IMG/VR virus record: IMGVR_UViG_3300010149_000216
Coordinates: 1 to 21,820 of that record
Length of the DNA stretch: 21,820 nt
Strand: one strand, 5' to 3'
Origin: a virus
A program made the position numbers and the translations under genes. Shown here one piece after another: positions 1 through 7,391 of this stretch (its first letter is position 1; each line of letters begins with the position of its first letter). A model generated the notes under the pieces. It was not told where the DNA came from and made no database searches. It saw nothing but the letters and a program-made list of their open reading frames with translations.

Positions 1-206
1 CGCATGAATCTCATCCGGTAAGACTGCTTGAATTTGGCAACTTGTATTGGATTCCCAATAGTAAATATGCTGAAATAATAGCATTGACTAAAATGGTGTT
101 TATCATGGGTAGGTCATTAGACCCACCAGCAGGTTCAATAGTACTTGATGTTCCAAAAGATTTTAACGACAAATGGGGCGTAGGTGCTACTGATGGCAGT
201 AACTAA
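1..206 (+). CDS. 3' end of an unidentified virion gene, probably a head protein (partial)
   Basis: The frame that begins at base 3 is open from the window edge to a TAA at 204-206 and encodes the last 67 residues of a larger protein. The other two plus frames close within the first few codons. The visible part is mixed alpha/beta, with a hydrophobic stretch (AEIIALTKMVFIMG) followed by a Pro/Asp/Gly-rich C-terminus. No family motif is recognisable in this fragment. Its stop lies 14 nt inside the next gene, so the two are probably co-transcribed and translationally coupled. Its place directly before a head-tail adaptor-like gene suggests a capsid-module protein such as the major capsid protein. 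That is inference from gene order only. Confidence 0.7.
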   Translation, partial: HESHPVRLLEFGNLYWIPNSKYAEIIALTKMVFIMGRSLDPPAGSIVLDVPKDFNDKWGVGATDGSN

Positions 207-573
207 TGATAACATTCGTGACTTGCTCAACAGACCGAGAGGACTGAATGAAGCAACGATTACTGAGTTAGTGACTATTAGAACTGCTCAAATTAACAAA
301 CAGGCTCGTGGCTCTTTGTACGGAGTTGAGAGTGTTGTTGACACAACTCTAAAGGAAAGTGCAATTAAATTCTTAGTTGCTCTTGACTGCCTTAATATTC
401 TTGTTGATACTGTACCGTCATATTATAGTGAAGATATGCAAAGTGTTTATGACCGCAGGTTTCAGCAACAAATCATCACTTTTCAGCAACGGGCTGATGA
501 GGCGGTGGCTTTGATTGCCGAAGCATCGGGTTCTGCCTTTGCTACTGGTTCTACAAAGACACGCCTTACATGA
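193..573 (+). CDS. Head-tail adaptor (connector)-like protein
   Basis: This 126-aa acidic, mostly helical protein opens with a short turn-helix pattern (NIRDLLNRPRGLNEATI) and ends in a long amphipathic helix rich in Gln and Ala. Size, helical make-up and position match the small adaptor proteins (HK97 gp6 / SPP1 gp15 type) that sit on the portal ring and bridge it to the tail. The ATG at 193 is preferred over the GTG at 184. That GTG belongs to the ribosome-binding core GGTG (183-186), which recurs about 9 nt before most starts here. The gene overlaps the upstream gene by 14 nt. The family call rests on helical pattern and synteny rather than on catalytic residues, and another small neck or head protein is possible. 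Confidence 0.55.
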   Translation: MAVTNDNIRDLLNRPRGLNEATITELVTIRTAQINKQARGSLYGVESVVDTTLKESAIKFLVALDCLNILVDTVPSYYSEDMQSVYDRRFQQQIITFQQRADEAVALIAEASGSAFATGSTKTRLT

Positions 574-584
574 GTTGATGATTA

Positions 585-3449
585 ATGGCTGATAGATACT
601 GGGTAGCAAATGGCACATCAGCCAATTGGAATCTTGCCGCTAACTGGAATACAGTAGCAGACGGTAGCGGTTCTAACGGTGTCCCAGCGGCTACTGACAA
701 TGTTTTCTTTGGTCATGCCACAACTCTTGGTGCTAATTTAGGCAATGCGGCTTGTACAATGAATACCTCCCCCACAATAGTACAATTTACATCGTATGAA
801 GGTTTTAATTCATTTACTCATACTGGAGTAATGTCATTTATGTCGGGTCTTAACTTTATTTCCTTTGCAGGTATCGCCCCTGCTGATTTAGGAATACGAC
901 AAGGTATGTCAATAGTAATAGCGGGTACTGCATCGAATAATGGTACTTATGCTGTAACTGGCTTGACCGCAACTTCGATTGCAGTCGGTAGTGCCTTAAC
1001 TAATGAAACTGCGTCACCTTCTACTTCAACACTAACTTACAATGCTTACCTTGACTTGAGTGGCAACAACTTAACATTTACTGGCTCGGGTATTCTTATG
1101 ACCCTTGATTCTGTTATTAAGAATACAGCGGGCGGTACAAGTACTATTACAATAAATGGTGGTGCGTATGTAAGTGGTAGTGGTGCAAGATATTTCTTGG
1201 CTGGGGATAATCAAAATTTTGAGGATAGAAATAAGATAATAATGGATTTTCAAACAAGTTTGGGAGTTATGTATTTTGACGATGGGGTCTATCCTAAAGT
1301 TGAGTTATCCACTGGTGTCACAGCAACCGCAGATTATATTGCCCCTACCTCAAACATTCACGGTGCGGCTAAATTTTATGATGTAAATATCGGCTGTACA
1401 TGGAATAGTGGTAGTGGCACTATAAGAGATAATATAAAGAAAAGGTTTGAGATAGAAAATACAGACACTTTTACTATTGCTTCAACACTCTTCGATACTG
1501 GCTACTCTACTTGGAGTATAGACACTACGAGTACGGTAACAATACCAACTGATGGTGACATTTACGGTAACTCGAGTATATTCAATGTTCGCTGGTATAA
1601 TTTAATAATAAAAAATACTGGTAATCAAAATAAACTTGCTAACATATCACTTAGGAGAAATCTTGTAGTTAATTCATTAACTGTTGAAGAAGGTGCTACA
1701 TTAAGAGGGTATGCTACCCAAAGTATTGATGGCGGTAACGGTGGGACTTGTACCATAACTTCAACTACAAGACCCAATATCAAAGGTGCTTGGAACTTTA
1801 AGCAAGTAGCAGATGGTGTGTATTCCTCAATATTAGACGAGGCTTACAGCATTACCCCTTCTCATGGTACAGCAGGTAAAATGCAGTTCTCTTTTGGTGG
1901 TGGTGCATTTTATTCGCATAGTAAAATGCAAATACTAATTGAAGATTATCGTGGTGATTGGGAAGATGTGCCAAAACCAGTTTTATCAATATGTGATGGT
2001 GCTTACATAAAGAGTAGTTTTTACGAGTTTTGTCAGTCTTATTCCCTTGCATCGGGGGGTTCGGGTGCTAACTCATCAATTTGGGTCGATGACAGCACCC
2101 CTAATGTCCTATACTATACAGATAGCGCAGGGACTCATCATAACCTACTCGCTGGTGGTGGTGGTAGTAGCGCAGACGAAAAAGTAAAAATATCAGCCGT
2201 AGACCCTACTACTGATTACTTAGGTAATAAAATAGTTTCGGGGACAAATACTGCTGTAGCAATAAATGTTGACCCAGTAACCTTAAATCAAACTCTAACT
2301 GTTAATGCAACAGACACTAAGGTGGGAGCGACTGCTTCCGATGGAACGCCCTCTAATTTAACAGATAAGTTATTAGCAGGGACGAACATTACTTTTGCTA
2401 CGGCAACTCACCCGACTCTTGGCGACCAAATAACAATAAACTCGGCTGGTGGCGGTGGTGGTGTAGATGAAAAGGTAAAGATATCATCAGCAGATACAAC
2501 ACCGAACTTTTTAGAAAATAAAATAACCGCAGGTGCTAACATTACTCTTACTAAACAAAATGCAGGTGCAAATGAGACAATTGAAATTTCATCAACAGGC
2601 GGCGGAGGTGGAGGTGGAGAAGTGGTTGAATATGTAGTTGATAATACTACAATAAACATTAATACTACAATAGCCGTATTGTATAGTAATACTCCTTGCA
2701 CCGCTACTTCCGCTATATACGGAACATGGGGCTATAACTTTAGTTCAGCAGTTACCTATGACTACACAACATATACAGGTCTTGTTGATTTACCCGTACC
2801 GACAGTAGGTAAAAAATTATCTTTAGTTCTTAGACCAATGGCTACGGGCGTTAATACTCTTGGAAAAAGACCAACAGTGGTCGGATGGGGAGGGTTACAA
2901 TTTACCTGCACAGGAAGCAGTAGTCCTATTAGATTTATAGGGCATGATTTAATGTTACAATCCGGTATAGGAGTATCAAGGATGGGTGAAACATTTGTTT
3001 TATGTGAACCGGAATTAAGAAGGTGGGCGGCGGCAAATATGGGCTCAAAGTTTTTATCGGGCAATCCCGATATAGGACAAGTAGTTATTGATTTAGTAGG
3101 AGTCCCTGCACCGCCGGAGGGATTTAGTCATACTTGGCAACCGACAGGAAATGGATATTGGGATAATGACGACCCCGAACCCGACCCTACTGACCCAACA
3201 AGCCAAACAGGTTTCGGTACACAAGTTATTGATGAAAACGCACCCGCCGTTTGGCAGATAGCAACAAACAATGAGATGATATTTGACGCATCAAAAAATA
3301 GTGTGGATGATTTAGGGTTTATGGGTGTAACACAATTTATGGCTAAAGGCACATTAATAGGCCAATTATACCAAGTCCTAAACACGGGTGAATTTTTAGG
3401 CGGTGGCGAGGGCGAGCGTCGAGAAGGCGGAAAAGGTAAAGGTGAATGA
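585..3449 (+). CDS. Large fibre-like protein with beta repeats, possible neck or head fibre
   Basis: This 954-aa protein is Gly/Thr/Asn-rich and beta-dominated. Its N-terminus (DRYWVANGT, ANWN, AANWN, then DNVFFG) carries the RYWV / W-N pattern common at the start of beta-helix phage fibre and decoration proteins. Residues about 100-145 form a small beta module (IRQGMSIVIAG, SNNGTYAV). Residues 524-678 hold three degenerate shaft repeats of the DEKVKIS...NKI..G.N type separated by poly-Gly runs, a layout frequent in tail fibres. The C-terminal third (about 680-954) is unassigned and ends in an Asp/Pro linker, a compact segment and a Gly/Glu/Lys tail. No signal peptide or membrane segment is evident. 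It lies among connector genes rather than behind the tape measure, so a neck or capsid fibre that binds the host surface is plausible. Asn codons at the start of the gene are mainly AAT, unlike the tube gene. Confidence 0.7.
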   Translation: MADRYWVANGTSANWNLAANWNTVADGSGSNGVPAATDNVFFGHATTLGANLGNAACTMNTSPTIVQFTSYEGFNSFTHTGVMSFMSGLNFISFAGIAPADLGIRQGMSIVIAGTASNNGTYAVTGLTATSIAVGSALTNETASPSTSTLTYNAYLDLSGNNLTFTGSGILMTLDSVIKNTAGGTSTITINGGAYVSGSGARYFLAGDNQNFEDRNKIIMDFQTSLGVMYFDDGVYPKVELSTGVTATADYIAPTSNIHGAAKFYDVNIGCTWNSGSGTIRDNIKKRFEIENTDTFTIASTLFDTGYSTWSIDTTSTVTIPTDGDIYGNSSIFNVRWYNLIIKNTGNQNKLANISLRRNLVVNSLTVEEGATLRGYATQSIDGGNGGTCTITSTTRPNIKGAWNFKQVADGVYSSILDEAYSITPSHGTAGKMQFSFGGGAFYSHSKMQILIEDYRGDWEDVPKPVLSICDGAYIKSSFYEFCQSYSLASGGSGANSSIWVDDSTPNVLYYTDSAGTHHNLLAGGGGSSADEKVKISAVDPTTDYLGNKIVSGTNTAVAINVDPVTLNQTLTVNATDTKVGATASDGTPSNLTDKLLAGTNITFATATHPTLGDQITINSAGGGGGVDEKVKISSADTTPNFLENKITAGANITLTKQNAGANETIEISSTGGGGGGGEVVEYVVDNTTININTTIAVLYSNTPCTATSAIYGTWGYNFSSAVTYDYTTYTGLVDLPVPTVGKKLSLVLRPMATGVNTLGKRPTVVGWGGLQFTCTGSSSPIRFIGHDLMLQSGIGVSRMGETFVLCEPELRRWAAANMGSKFLSGNPDIGQVVIDLVGVPAPPEGFSHTWQPTGNGYWDNDDPEPDPTDPTSQTGFGTQVIDENAPAVWQIATNNEMIFDASKNSVDDLGFMGVTQFMAKGTLIGQLYQVLNTGEFLGGGEGERREGGKGKGE
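2175..2618 (+). repeat. Three degenerate coding repeats with poly-Gly spacers
   Basis: Codons 531-575, 576-625 and 628-678 of the fibre-like gene encode three related units. Units 1 and 3 share DEKVKIS, then D-T-T/P, a hydrophobic-Leu pair, NKI and G-x-N. Unit 2 keeps K-V-x-A, TDKLLAGTNIT and the closing D-Q-I-T-I-N. Runs of four to seven Gly codons (GGT/GGC/GGA) flank the units. Protein similarity is clearer than DNA similarity, so this is an old tandem duplication and not a recent expansion. Confidence 0.75.
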
Positions 3450-3450
3450 T

Positions 3451-3558
3451 ATGACACGATGTAAATTATTAGATGAATGGTTTGACGCTAAATCAAAAGA
3501 ATTAGATGAGGCCGAAAGCGAACAAAAGAAAGATTTGATAACAGGTGATAAAAGATGA
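3451..3558 (+). CDS. 35-aa highly charged micro-protein
   Basis: The ATG at 3451 opens a 35-codon frame ending in TGA at 3556-3558. The product is a charged helix (DEWFDAKSKELDEAESEQ region, then KK and a basic end) with a single Cys and no hydrophobic segment. The case for a real gene is positional. It fills the gap after the fibre gene, has GGTGA (3441-3445) with its GTG 9 nt before the ATG, and runs into the next gene through an ATGATGA overlap. I do not recognise the protein. It could be a small coiled-coil partner of a neighbouring structural protein, or a non-functional leader that couples translation. Confidence 0.55.
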   Translation: MTRCKLLDEWFDAKSKELDEAESEQKKDLITGDKR

Positions 3559-3716
3559 TGAAAGGAAAAATAGTTTATTTGCCACCCGAAAGATGCTATA
3601 CTAATGTAAATATTGAAGAAACACCACATGGGTATGCCCTATATAGGGTGGGCGAAAGTAAGCCCTTTACATTTATCCCGACATCGGCAGTAAAACAAAT
3701 AGAATATAAGGAATGA
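3555..3716 (+). CDS. 53-aa small beta-type protein of unknown function
   Basis: The frame opens at ATG 3555 (or ATG 3558) and stops at TGA 3714-3716. A perfect GGTGAT at 3544-3549 sits five bases before the first ATG, one of the best ribosome-binding sites in the window. The product alternates beta strands and turns (KGKIVYLPPE, HGYALYRVGE, KPFTFIPTSAVKQIEY). It looks like a tiny SH3- or Sm-like barrel, but that is only an impression from the hydrophobic pattern. The start overlaps the preceding stop and the gene's own stop overlaps the next ATG (ATGA), so it belongs to a tightly coupled run of small genes. No function is assigned. Confidence 0.65.
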   Translation: MMKGKIVYLPPERCYTNVNIEETPHGYALYRVGESKPFTFIPTSAVKQIEYKE

Positions 3717-4021
3717 GAAATATGGAAATAGAAATAGCATTATTAGCAATCGGTGTAAGCATAGTCGCAGTAGAGCGTGGCTATAAGTTATACAAGAAAT
3801 ATATGGCAGACGGAAAAATAACACTTGACGAAGTATTAGAAATAGCAGAAATGGCTAAAGACCTACCTTCCCTATCTCAAGTCAAGAAAATGAAGAAAGC
3901 AGAACTTGTTGCTCTATGTGAGGAACATGGGATTGACGCTGATGGTGTCAAGGCTGACTTAATCACAAGACTTGAAAAGGGGCTTTGTTGCCTTGATGAA
4001 AAAACTGAGTGTGATTGTTAA
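3713..4021 (+). CDS. Membrane-anchored SAP-domain protein with Cys-rich tail
   Basis: This 102-aa protein has three parts. Residues about 6-22 (IEIALLAIGVSIVAV region) form a short hydrophobic helix suited to membrane anchoring, followed by a basic patch (GYKLYKKY). Residues about 30-50 form a charged helix (DGKITLDEVLEIAEMAK). Residues about 53-92 match the SAP DNA-binding motif: basic lead-in VKKMKK, then AELVALCEEHGI, D-G-V-K-A-D-L and ITRLEKG. The last 12 residues hold four Cys (CC and CDC). SAP folds bind DNA in many nuclear and phage proteins, so the sequence suggests DNA or genome-end tethering to a membrane, which is inference. ATG 3713 overlaps the previous stop. ATG 3722, nine bases later, is an equally good start. 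The coiled-coil/TM gene follows with TAATG coupling. Confidence 0.75.
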   Translation: MRNMEIEIALLAIGVSIVAVERGYKLYKKYMADGKITLDEVLEIAEMAKDLPSLSQVKKMKKAELVALCEEHGIDADGVKADLITRLEKGLCCLDEKTECDC

Positions 4022-4212
4022 TGAGCGTAACAGATGTGCGAATCGACAATATCGAAACACGATTAGACAAGCATGATGAAATGCTTGAGAAGATTACAGA
4101 CGCACAGACTGAAATGATGGTATCAATAGCAAAACTACATACGACAGTAAAAATCTTATTATCCGTTTTATCAGTAGCAGTAGGAATAGACATAAGCGTA
4201 ATGATGGGGTGA
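4021..4212 (+). CDS. XhlA-like coiled-coil plus C-terminal membrane helix protein
   Basis: This 63-aa protein has an N-terminal heptad-like amphipathic helix (VRIDNIETRLDKHDEMLEKI, continuing to about residue 40) and a C-terminal hydrophobic helix (VKILLSVLSVAVGIDISVM). This is the architecture of the XhlA/hemolysin family, small phage membrane proteins often found in lysis cassettes next to holins. No catalytic motif is expected. ATG 4021 shares one base with the preceding TAA and has GTGAT about 10 nt upstream. The TTG at 4015 is a weaker alternative. A role in membrane association or egress is inferred from architecture. It may equally anchor its SAP-domain neighbour. Confidence 0.65.
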   Translation: MSVTDVRIDNIETRLDKHDEMLEKITDAQTEMMVSIAKLHTTVKILLSVLSVAVGIDISVMMG

Positions 4213-4216
4213 TTAA

Positions 4217-4549
4217 ATGACATATTGTACTGAAACAGATGTAGCCATAAGATTAGGATTAGATTCGGCACAGCGAACTCGTGCTTCATCAAGAATATCA
4301 AGTGCTATCACTCGTGCTACCATCTACATAGACCAAGAGTTTCGAGATTATGGGCGAACTGCACCAACAGGTGCTACTGGGACAATGGCCGCAGTCCTTA
4401 AAGAAATATGCGGAGATTTATCGGCATCAATCTATCTTGAAGATGACACGGCATTTCATACCTCCGGTAGCGACCCAGTGCGTTCTAATGTTCTAAGGCA
4501 AAGGGCTTTAGAAGAATTACAAAGATTAGCGCATTTGGGAAGTGTTTGA
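4217..4549 (+). CDS. Head-tail connector / head closure-like protein
   Basis: This 110-aa protein starts MTYCTETDVAIRLGL, close to the openings of phage gp6-like and DUF1320-like head-tail connectors, where a Y-x-T-x-x-D-V motif precedes the first helix. A helical core follows (SSAITRATIYIDQEFRDYG), then a second long helix (LKEICGDLSASIYLED) and a basic C-terminal helix. Such proteins form rings under the portal and close the packaged head. GGTGAT (4208-4213) precedes the ATG. The next gene starts two bases after the TGA and is a gp10-like neck protein, so the order connector - gp10 - terminator - tube is the classic HK97/lambda arrangement, which strengthens the call. Confidence 0.7.
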   Translation: MTYCTETDVAIRLGLDSAQRTRASSRISSAITRATIYIDQEFRDYGRTAPTGATGTMAAVLKEICGDLSASIYLEDDTAFHTSGSDPVRSNVLRQRALEELQRLAHLGSV

Positions 4550-4550
4550 T

Positions 4551-5132
4551 ATGGCTAAGTATCTACCTAATCATAAAATATCTAAAAATTACGATGGTAA
4601 TAGAGTTGATGTATCTTTTGATTTTACAGAAGTCAATAGAGCGATAGCATTTATGGAAAGTAATGCTGGTGCTGAGATGGCTAATGCGATAGCAGATAGA
4701 TTAAGGAGACAGATACCAAGAACTCAATCAATGATAAATTCCTCAGTCCCCCCAAGAAAAAGATTTATGGCTCGAGAAGTAGCAGACTCTCTTGCTGTTG
4801 ATATAGGTGTCAGTGCCGCTGGAGAAGCACAAGTTAGATTTGGTAGCGAGCCTATGGATGATGGCGGCGTTACTGGTTCTCGTGGTGGTAAGTTAGCACT
4901 AATGTTGGAGGGTGGTGTTAAATCATTCAACTACCCATTTACATTCAAAACAATAGAGCCCTCTCCTTCATTTGCGGTAGGTAGCACTGGTGTTGGTAAT
5001 TTCATAAACGCTAAACTTAAACCAAGATACCCTGCTTATGATGGTATTGGGTATTTAGCAGAAGCGTTAGCAGAAGTATCGGGTGACATAGAGGAAATTA
5101 TTATCGAGAGATTACAGGAGAGATTCGCATGA
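4551..5132 (+). CDS. HK97 gp10-like neck / tail completion protein
   Basis: This 193-aa protein resembles the HK97 gp10 family. It has an N-terminal helix (NRAIAFMESNAGAEMANAI), a basic helix followed by a disordered loop (PRTQSMINSSVPPRKRFM), a beta core with V-D-I-G-V and VRFGSEP, an extended Gly-rich arm (DDGGVTGSRGGK) and a C-terminal helix pair ending in EEIIIERLQERF. These proteins join the filled head to the preassembled tail. ATG 4551 is chosen over GTG 4542 because the GTG is the likely ribosome-binding core 9 nt upstream. The gene overlaps the next by four bases (ATGA). Length is ordinary for the family. Confidence 0.65.
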   Translation: MAKYLPNHKISKNYDGNRVDVSFDFTEVNRAIAFMESNAGAEMANAIADRLRRQIPRTQSMINSSVPPRKRFMAREVADSLAVDIGVSAAGEAQVRFGSEPMDDGGVTGSRGGKLALMLEGGVKSFNYPFTFKTIEPSPSFAVGSTGVGNFINAKLKPRYPAYDGIGYLAEALAEVSGDIEEIIIERLQERFA

Positions 5133-6256
5133 GCATCGCAACAACAACGCAATTTTGGACTACACGATGGAACGGTGGCAACCCAACGCAAGCATCAAGT
5201 TATTTTGGTCAAGATAATCTACAATTTACAATCAATGGCAACGGTGCTTCTTATAACCCGTTGGCGGGAGAAGATTCTAACGGCTCTTGGAAAATACCAT
5301 GTACGAACCCTGCGCCCTTTGTAGGTCAGTATTGGGAACAACCTCTTACTGGTGATGCTTTTACTGCCGTATTATGTTTTACATATAACGATACTCCTAC
5401 TGCCCCACAAAGCCAATTAGCAGTATTTGATAACGGAACACATAGAGTAGTCTTAAATTCAAATGATAATGATAACGAATTAAAAATATCGGGTCAGGGG
5501 ACACCAGTCATAATAACTGGTTTAGACTTGAAACAAGCGGGTTCTTTTGAAGCCAAGCCGATTATGCTAAGAATAACTGTTGATAGTGGAGGTAACGGTA
5601 AAGTGTATGTCAATGAAATAATCGAAGATGATGCAGGGGTTTCACAAGTTTATACTTTTACTGCCGCTTCGGGAACTGCCACTAATATAAGTATGTGGGG
5701 TTGTAATAGTGGCTCAGTTACTTTTCACAATGTCTACATTACTAATGACGGGGCATTCAGCCCCGATGAGTTATCAACCTCTCCGTTTGTGTCCGATATG
5801 CTTATGCGTATGTCATTCTCTATTGTTGAGTTGCTAAGAAATAGCAAGCGATTCTATCTCAAGAATATGATTGATGACTCATCAATCACATACGGCTACG
5901 ATGTATCATCGGGTATGATAAGCAGACTTGCGCCGCCTACAATCCATGTAGTAATTAGGGAGTTATCATCCCCAAGTTTCGAGGCTCTTGGAGGCACGAG
6001 AATCGACCAGCGATATAAGATATTGCTATTCATTACTACTCGTGGTACTGATTACAAGAACTCATACAGAACTGGGCTTGAATTGATGGGTGATGCATTT
6101 GATGAAATCTATACTAACACTGGACTTCAAGGGAATACAGATAGTCTTATCAACTACACGGCATCCCTTGACACCAAATTAGATGACGACGAAGTAGTGT
6201 GTATTCATCGTATAGAATTTGAATATATGCGACGCTTAAATATGCTACATCGGTGA
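5129..6256 (+). CDS. LamG/lectin-like domain fused to a tail terminator-like domain
   Basis: This 375-aa protein has two clear halves. Residues 1 to about 207 look like a concanavalin/LamG beta-sandwich: aromatic strands around FVGQYWEQPL, a long middle with QLAVFDNGTHRVVL and IMLRITVDSGGNGKVYVNEI, and a closing strand TFHNVYITNDG. Residues about 215-375 are alpha/beta and match the tail-terminator pattern (MRMSFSIVELL, PPTIHVVIRELS, a QRYKILLFITTRG strand, a helix with LMGDAFDEIY, and the last strand VVCIHRIEFEYMRRL). Position between gp10-like and tube genes is the canonical terminator slot. Normal terminators are about 130-170 aa, so the N-terminal sandwich is an extra module, likely displayed around the neck. 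The terminator half is assigned from fold pattern and synteny, not a diagnostic motif. Confidence 0.65.
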   Translation: MSIATTTQFWTTRWNGGNPTQASSYFGQDNLQFTINGNGASYNPLAGEDSNGSWKIPCTNPAPFVGQYWEQPLTGDAFTAVLCFTYNDTPTAPQSQLAVFDNGTHRVVLNSNDNDNELKISGQGTPVIITGLDLKQAGSFEAKPIMLRITVDSGGNGKVYVNEIIEDDAGVSQVYTFTAASGTATNISMWGCNSGSVTFHNVYITNDGAFSPDELSTSPFVSDMLMRMSFSIVELLRNSKRFYLKNMIDDSSITYGYDVSSGMISRLAPPTIHVVIRELSSPSFEALGGTRIDQRYKILLFITTRGTDYKNSYRTGLELMGDAFDEIYTNTGLQGNTDSLINYTASLDTKLDDDEVVCIHRIEFEYMRRLNMLHR

Positions 6257-6305
6257 TAACCTTCAAATAACAAACCGAATGTAGCGATACATAGGTGAAT
6301 CCCGA
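6257..6305 (+). promoter_or_regulatory. Intergenic leader of the tail tube gene, possible promoter
   Basis: This 49-nt gap is the largest non-coding spacer in the structural cluster. It contains an A/T-rich box (TTCAAATAACAAA, about 6262-6274) and ends in GGTGA (6294-6298) just before the tube ATG. Archaeal promoters use an A/T-rich TATA box about 25 nt before the transcript start, so a dedicated promoter for the abundant tube protein is plausible. The box is not a strong TATA match. Confidence 0.3.
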
Positions 6306-7379
6306 ATGTCCTCGAATTTCGCATACCGATATGTAAGTATTACTCCCGAACACACAACCGCAACAGGCGTAAGAGATTACGGAACTGCATCTGCTATGAC
6401 TGCTCACGGCAGTAAAATCTATGGAGAAGTTGACGATGAATCACTCGCACACAACTTTGACCTAATGACAAGAGCAGATATGAGCAGATACGGTGCGGCT
6501 AAGTCCCTAAACGGTAAAGAATACTCCGAAGGTGGAGTTAACTTGGTTATTCAAGCAGACGACTTCTGTGGATTACTATTCTACGGTGCATACGGAGACA
6601 ACGCAACAGCCAACTCCGCTAAATATGTAGTCTCTTCAAACAAGCACACCATGACCGAAGGCTTAGACCACATCCTACCTTCATTCACACTTGAAATAGG
6701 TCGTGAAGATAAGGAACACACCTACACTGGTATGTGCTTAAGCAGAATTTCAGTAAGTGGTAGCGTTGGAGAATACGCTACAATGTCCGTTGACTTTAAC
6801 GGTAGGGCTGAGAGTGCAGTAAGCGCATTGGCTACACCAACCTTTGCAGGTGCTACTGTTGAAGGACTGCACTTTGCAGAAGGGGAAGTTGCCTTTTCGT
6901 CCGACAACTCAACTCAAGTAGTTTCAGCAAACATTAAGTCAATCTCAATAGAAATATCTACTAACTTAAATACCGATGACGCTTGTTCAATCGGTAGCAG
7001 AACTTATGTTAGGCAACCCGAACCACAAATGAGAGAAATCACAGGCTCAGTTGAGTTCTCAAGACCTTCAATCGGAACTGCTCTTGGTGGTTCGAACCAA
7101 GACCCACAGTATGACTTAATTACTGCTACTACTGGTGAAGAATACGACGGGACTCTAACTAAACCTGCTATCTCTCTTAAGTTCACACAAAGCGCAACAG
7201 ATGTGTTGAAGATTGAACTACCAAAGGTTCGATGGGAAGCACCTACTATGAATGTTAGTGGTCGTGATTCAAGTACTATGTCTCTAAACTTCGTTGCCCT
7301 TGTTGATGACAACATGGCTATGTCCGAAGTTGAGTTTGAGACATTGGGAACAACCGCAGGTCGCTACTCCACACTTTGA
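6306..7379 (+). CDS. Major tail tube protein
   Basis: This 357-aa protein reads as a phage tail tube protein. Most of it is beta strands. An N-terminal segment with Y-R-Y-V-S-I-T-P is followed by repeated strand-turn units, the central strand KEHTYTGMCLSRISVSGSVG, an S-V-D-F-N-G strand, and the C-terminal pair RWEAPTMNVSGRD and STMSLNFVALVDD. The last pair is typical of tube proteins, which stack as hexamers into the tail. It is the only plausible tube gene in the window and sits directly before the chaperones and tape measure. Asn codons are 13 AAC to 3 AAT by my count, opposite to neighbouring genes, consistent with high expression. At about 357 aa it is longer than the lambda tube protein (about 246 aa), so it may carry a surface-exposed insertion. 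Confidence 0.8.
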   Translation: MSSNFAYRYVSITPEHTTATGVRDYGTASAMTAHGSKIYGEVDDESLAHNFDLMTRADMSRYGAAKSLNGKEYSEGGVNLVIQADDFCGLLFYGAYGDNATANSAKYVVSSNKHTMTEGLDHILPSFTLEIGREDKEHTYTGMCLSRISVSGSVGEYATMSVDFNGRAESAVSALATPTFAGATVEGLHFAEGEVAFSSDNSTQVVSANIKSISIEISTNLNTDDACSIGSRTYVRQPEPQMREITGSVEFSRPSIGTALGGSNQDPQYDLITATTGEEYDGTLTKPAISLKFTQSATDVLKIELPKVRWEAPTMNVSGRDSSTMSLNFVALVDDNMAMSEVEFETLGTTAGRYSTL

Positions 7380-7384
7380 GGGGG
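7378..7384 (+). promoter_or_regulatory. Strong Shine-Dalgarno GAGGGGG supporting a TTG start
   Basis: GAGGGGG overlaps the stop codon of the tube gene and lies seven bases before TTG 7392. It can pair with the CCUCC part of the archaeal 16S 3' end and is the main reason for accepting the non-ATG start of the following small gene. Confidence 0.6.
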
Positions 7385-7391
7385 TCTTAAG

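Noticed and set aside
2408-2701. 97-aa minus-strand frame opposite the fibre shaft repeats
   Set aside because: It is a shadow of poly-Gly codons (poly-Pro on the other strand), with no ribosome-binding site and a well-supported gene on the opposite strand.
5129-6256. Possibility that this gene encodes a contractile tail sheath
   Set aside because: Length and the two-part architecture (lectin-like plus terminator-like) do not fit the sheath fold, and the C-terminal part fits the terminator slot better.
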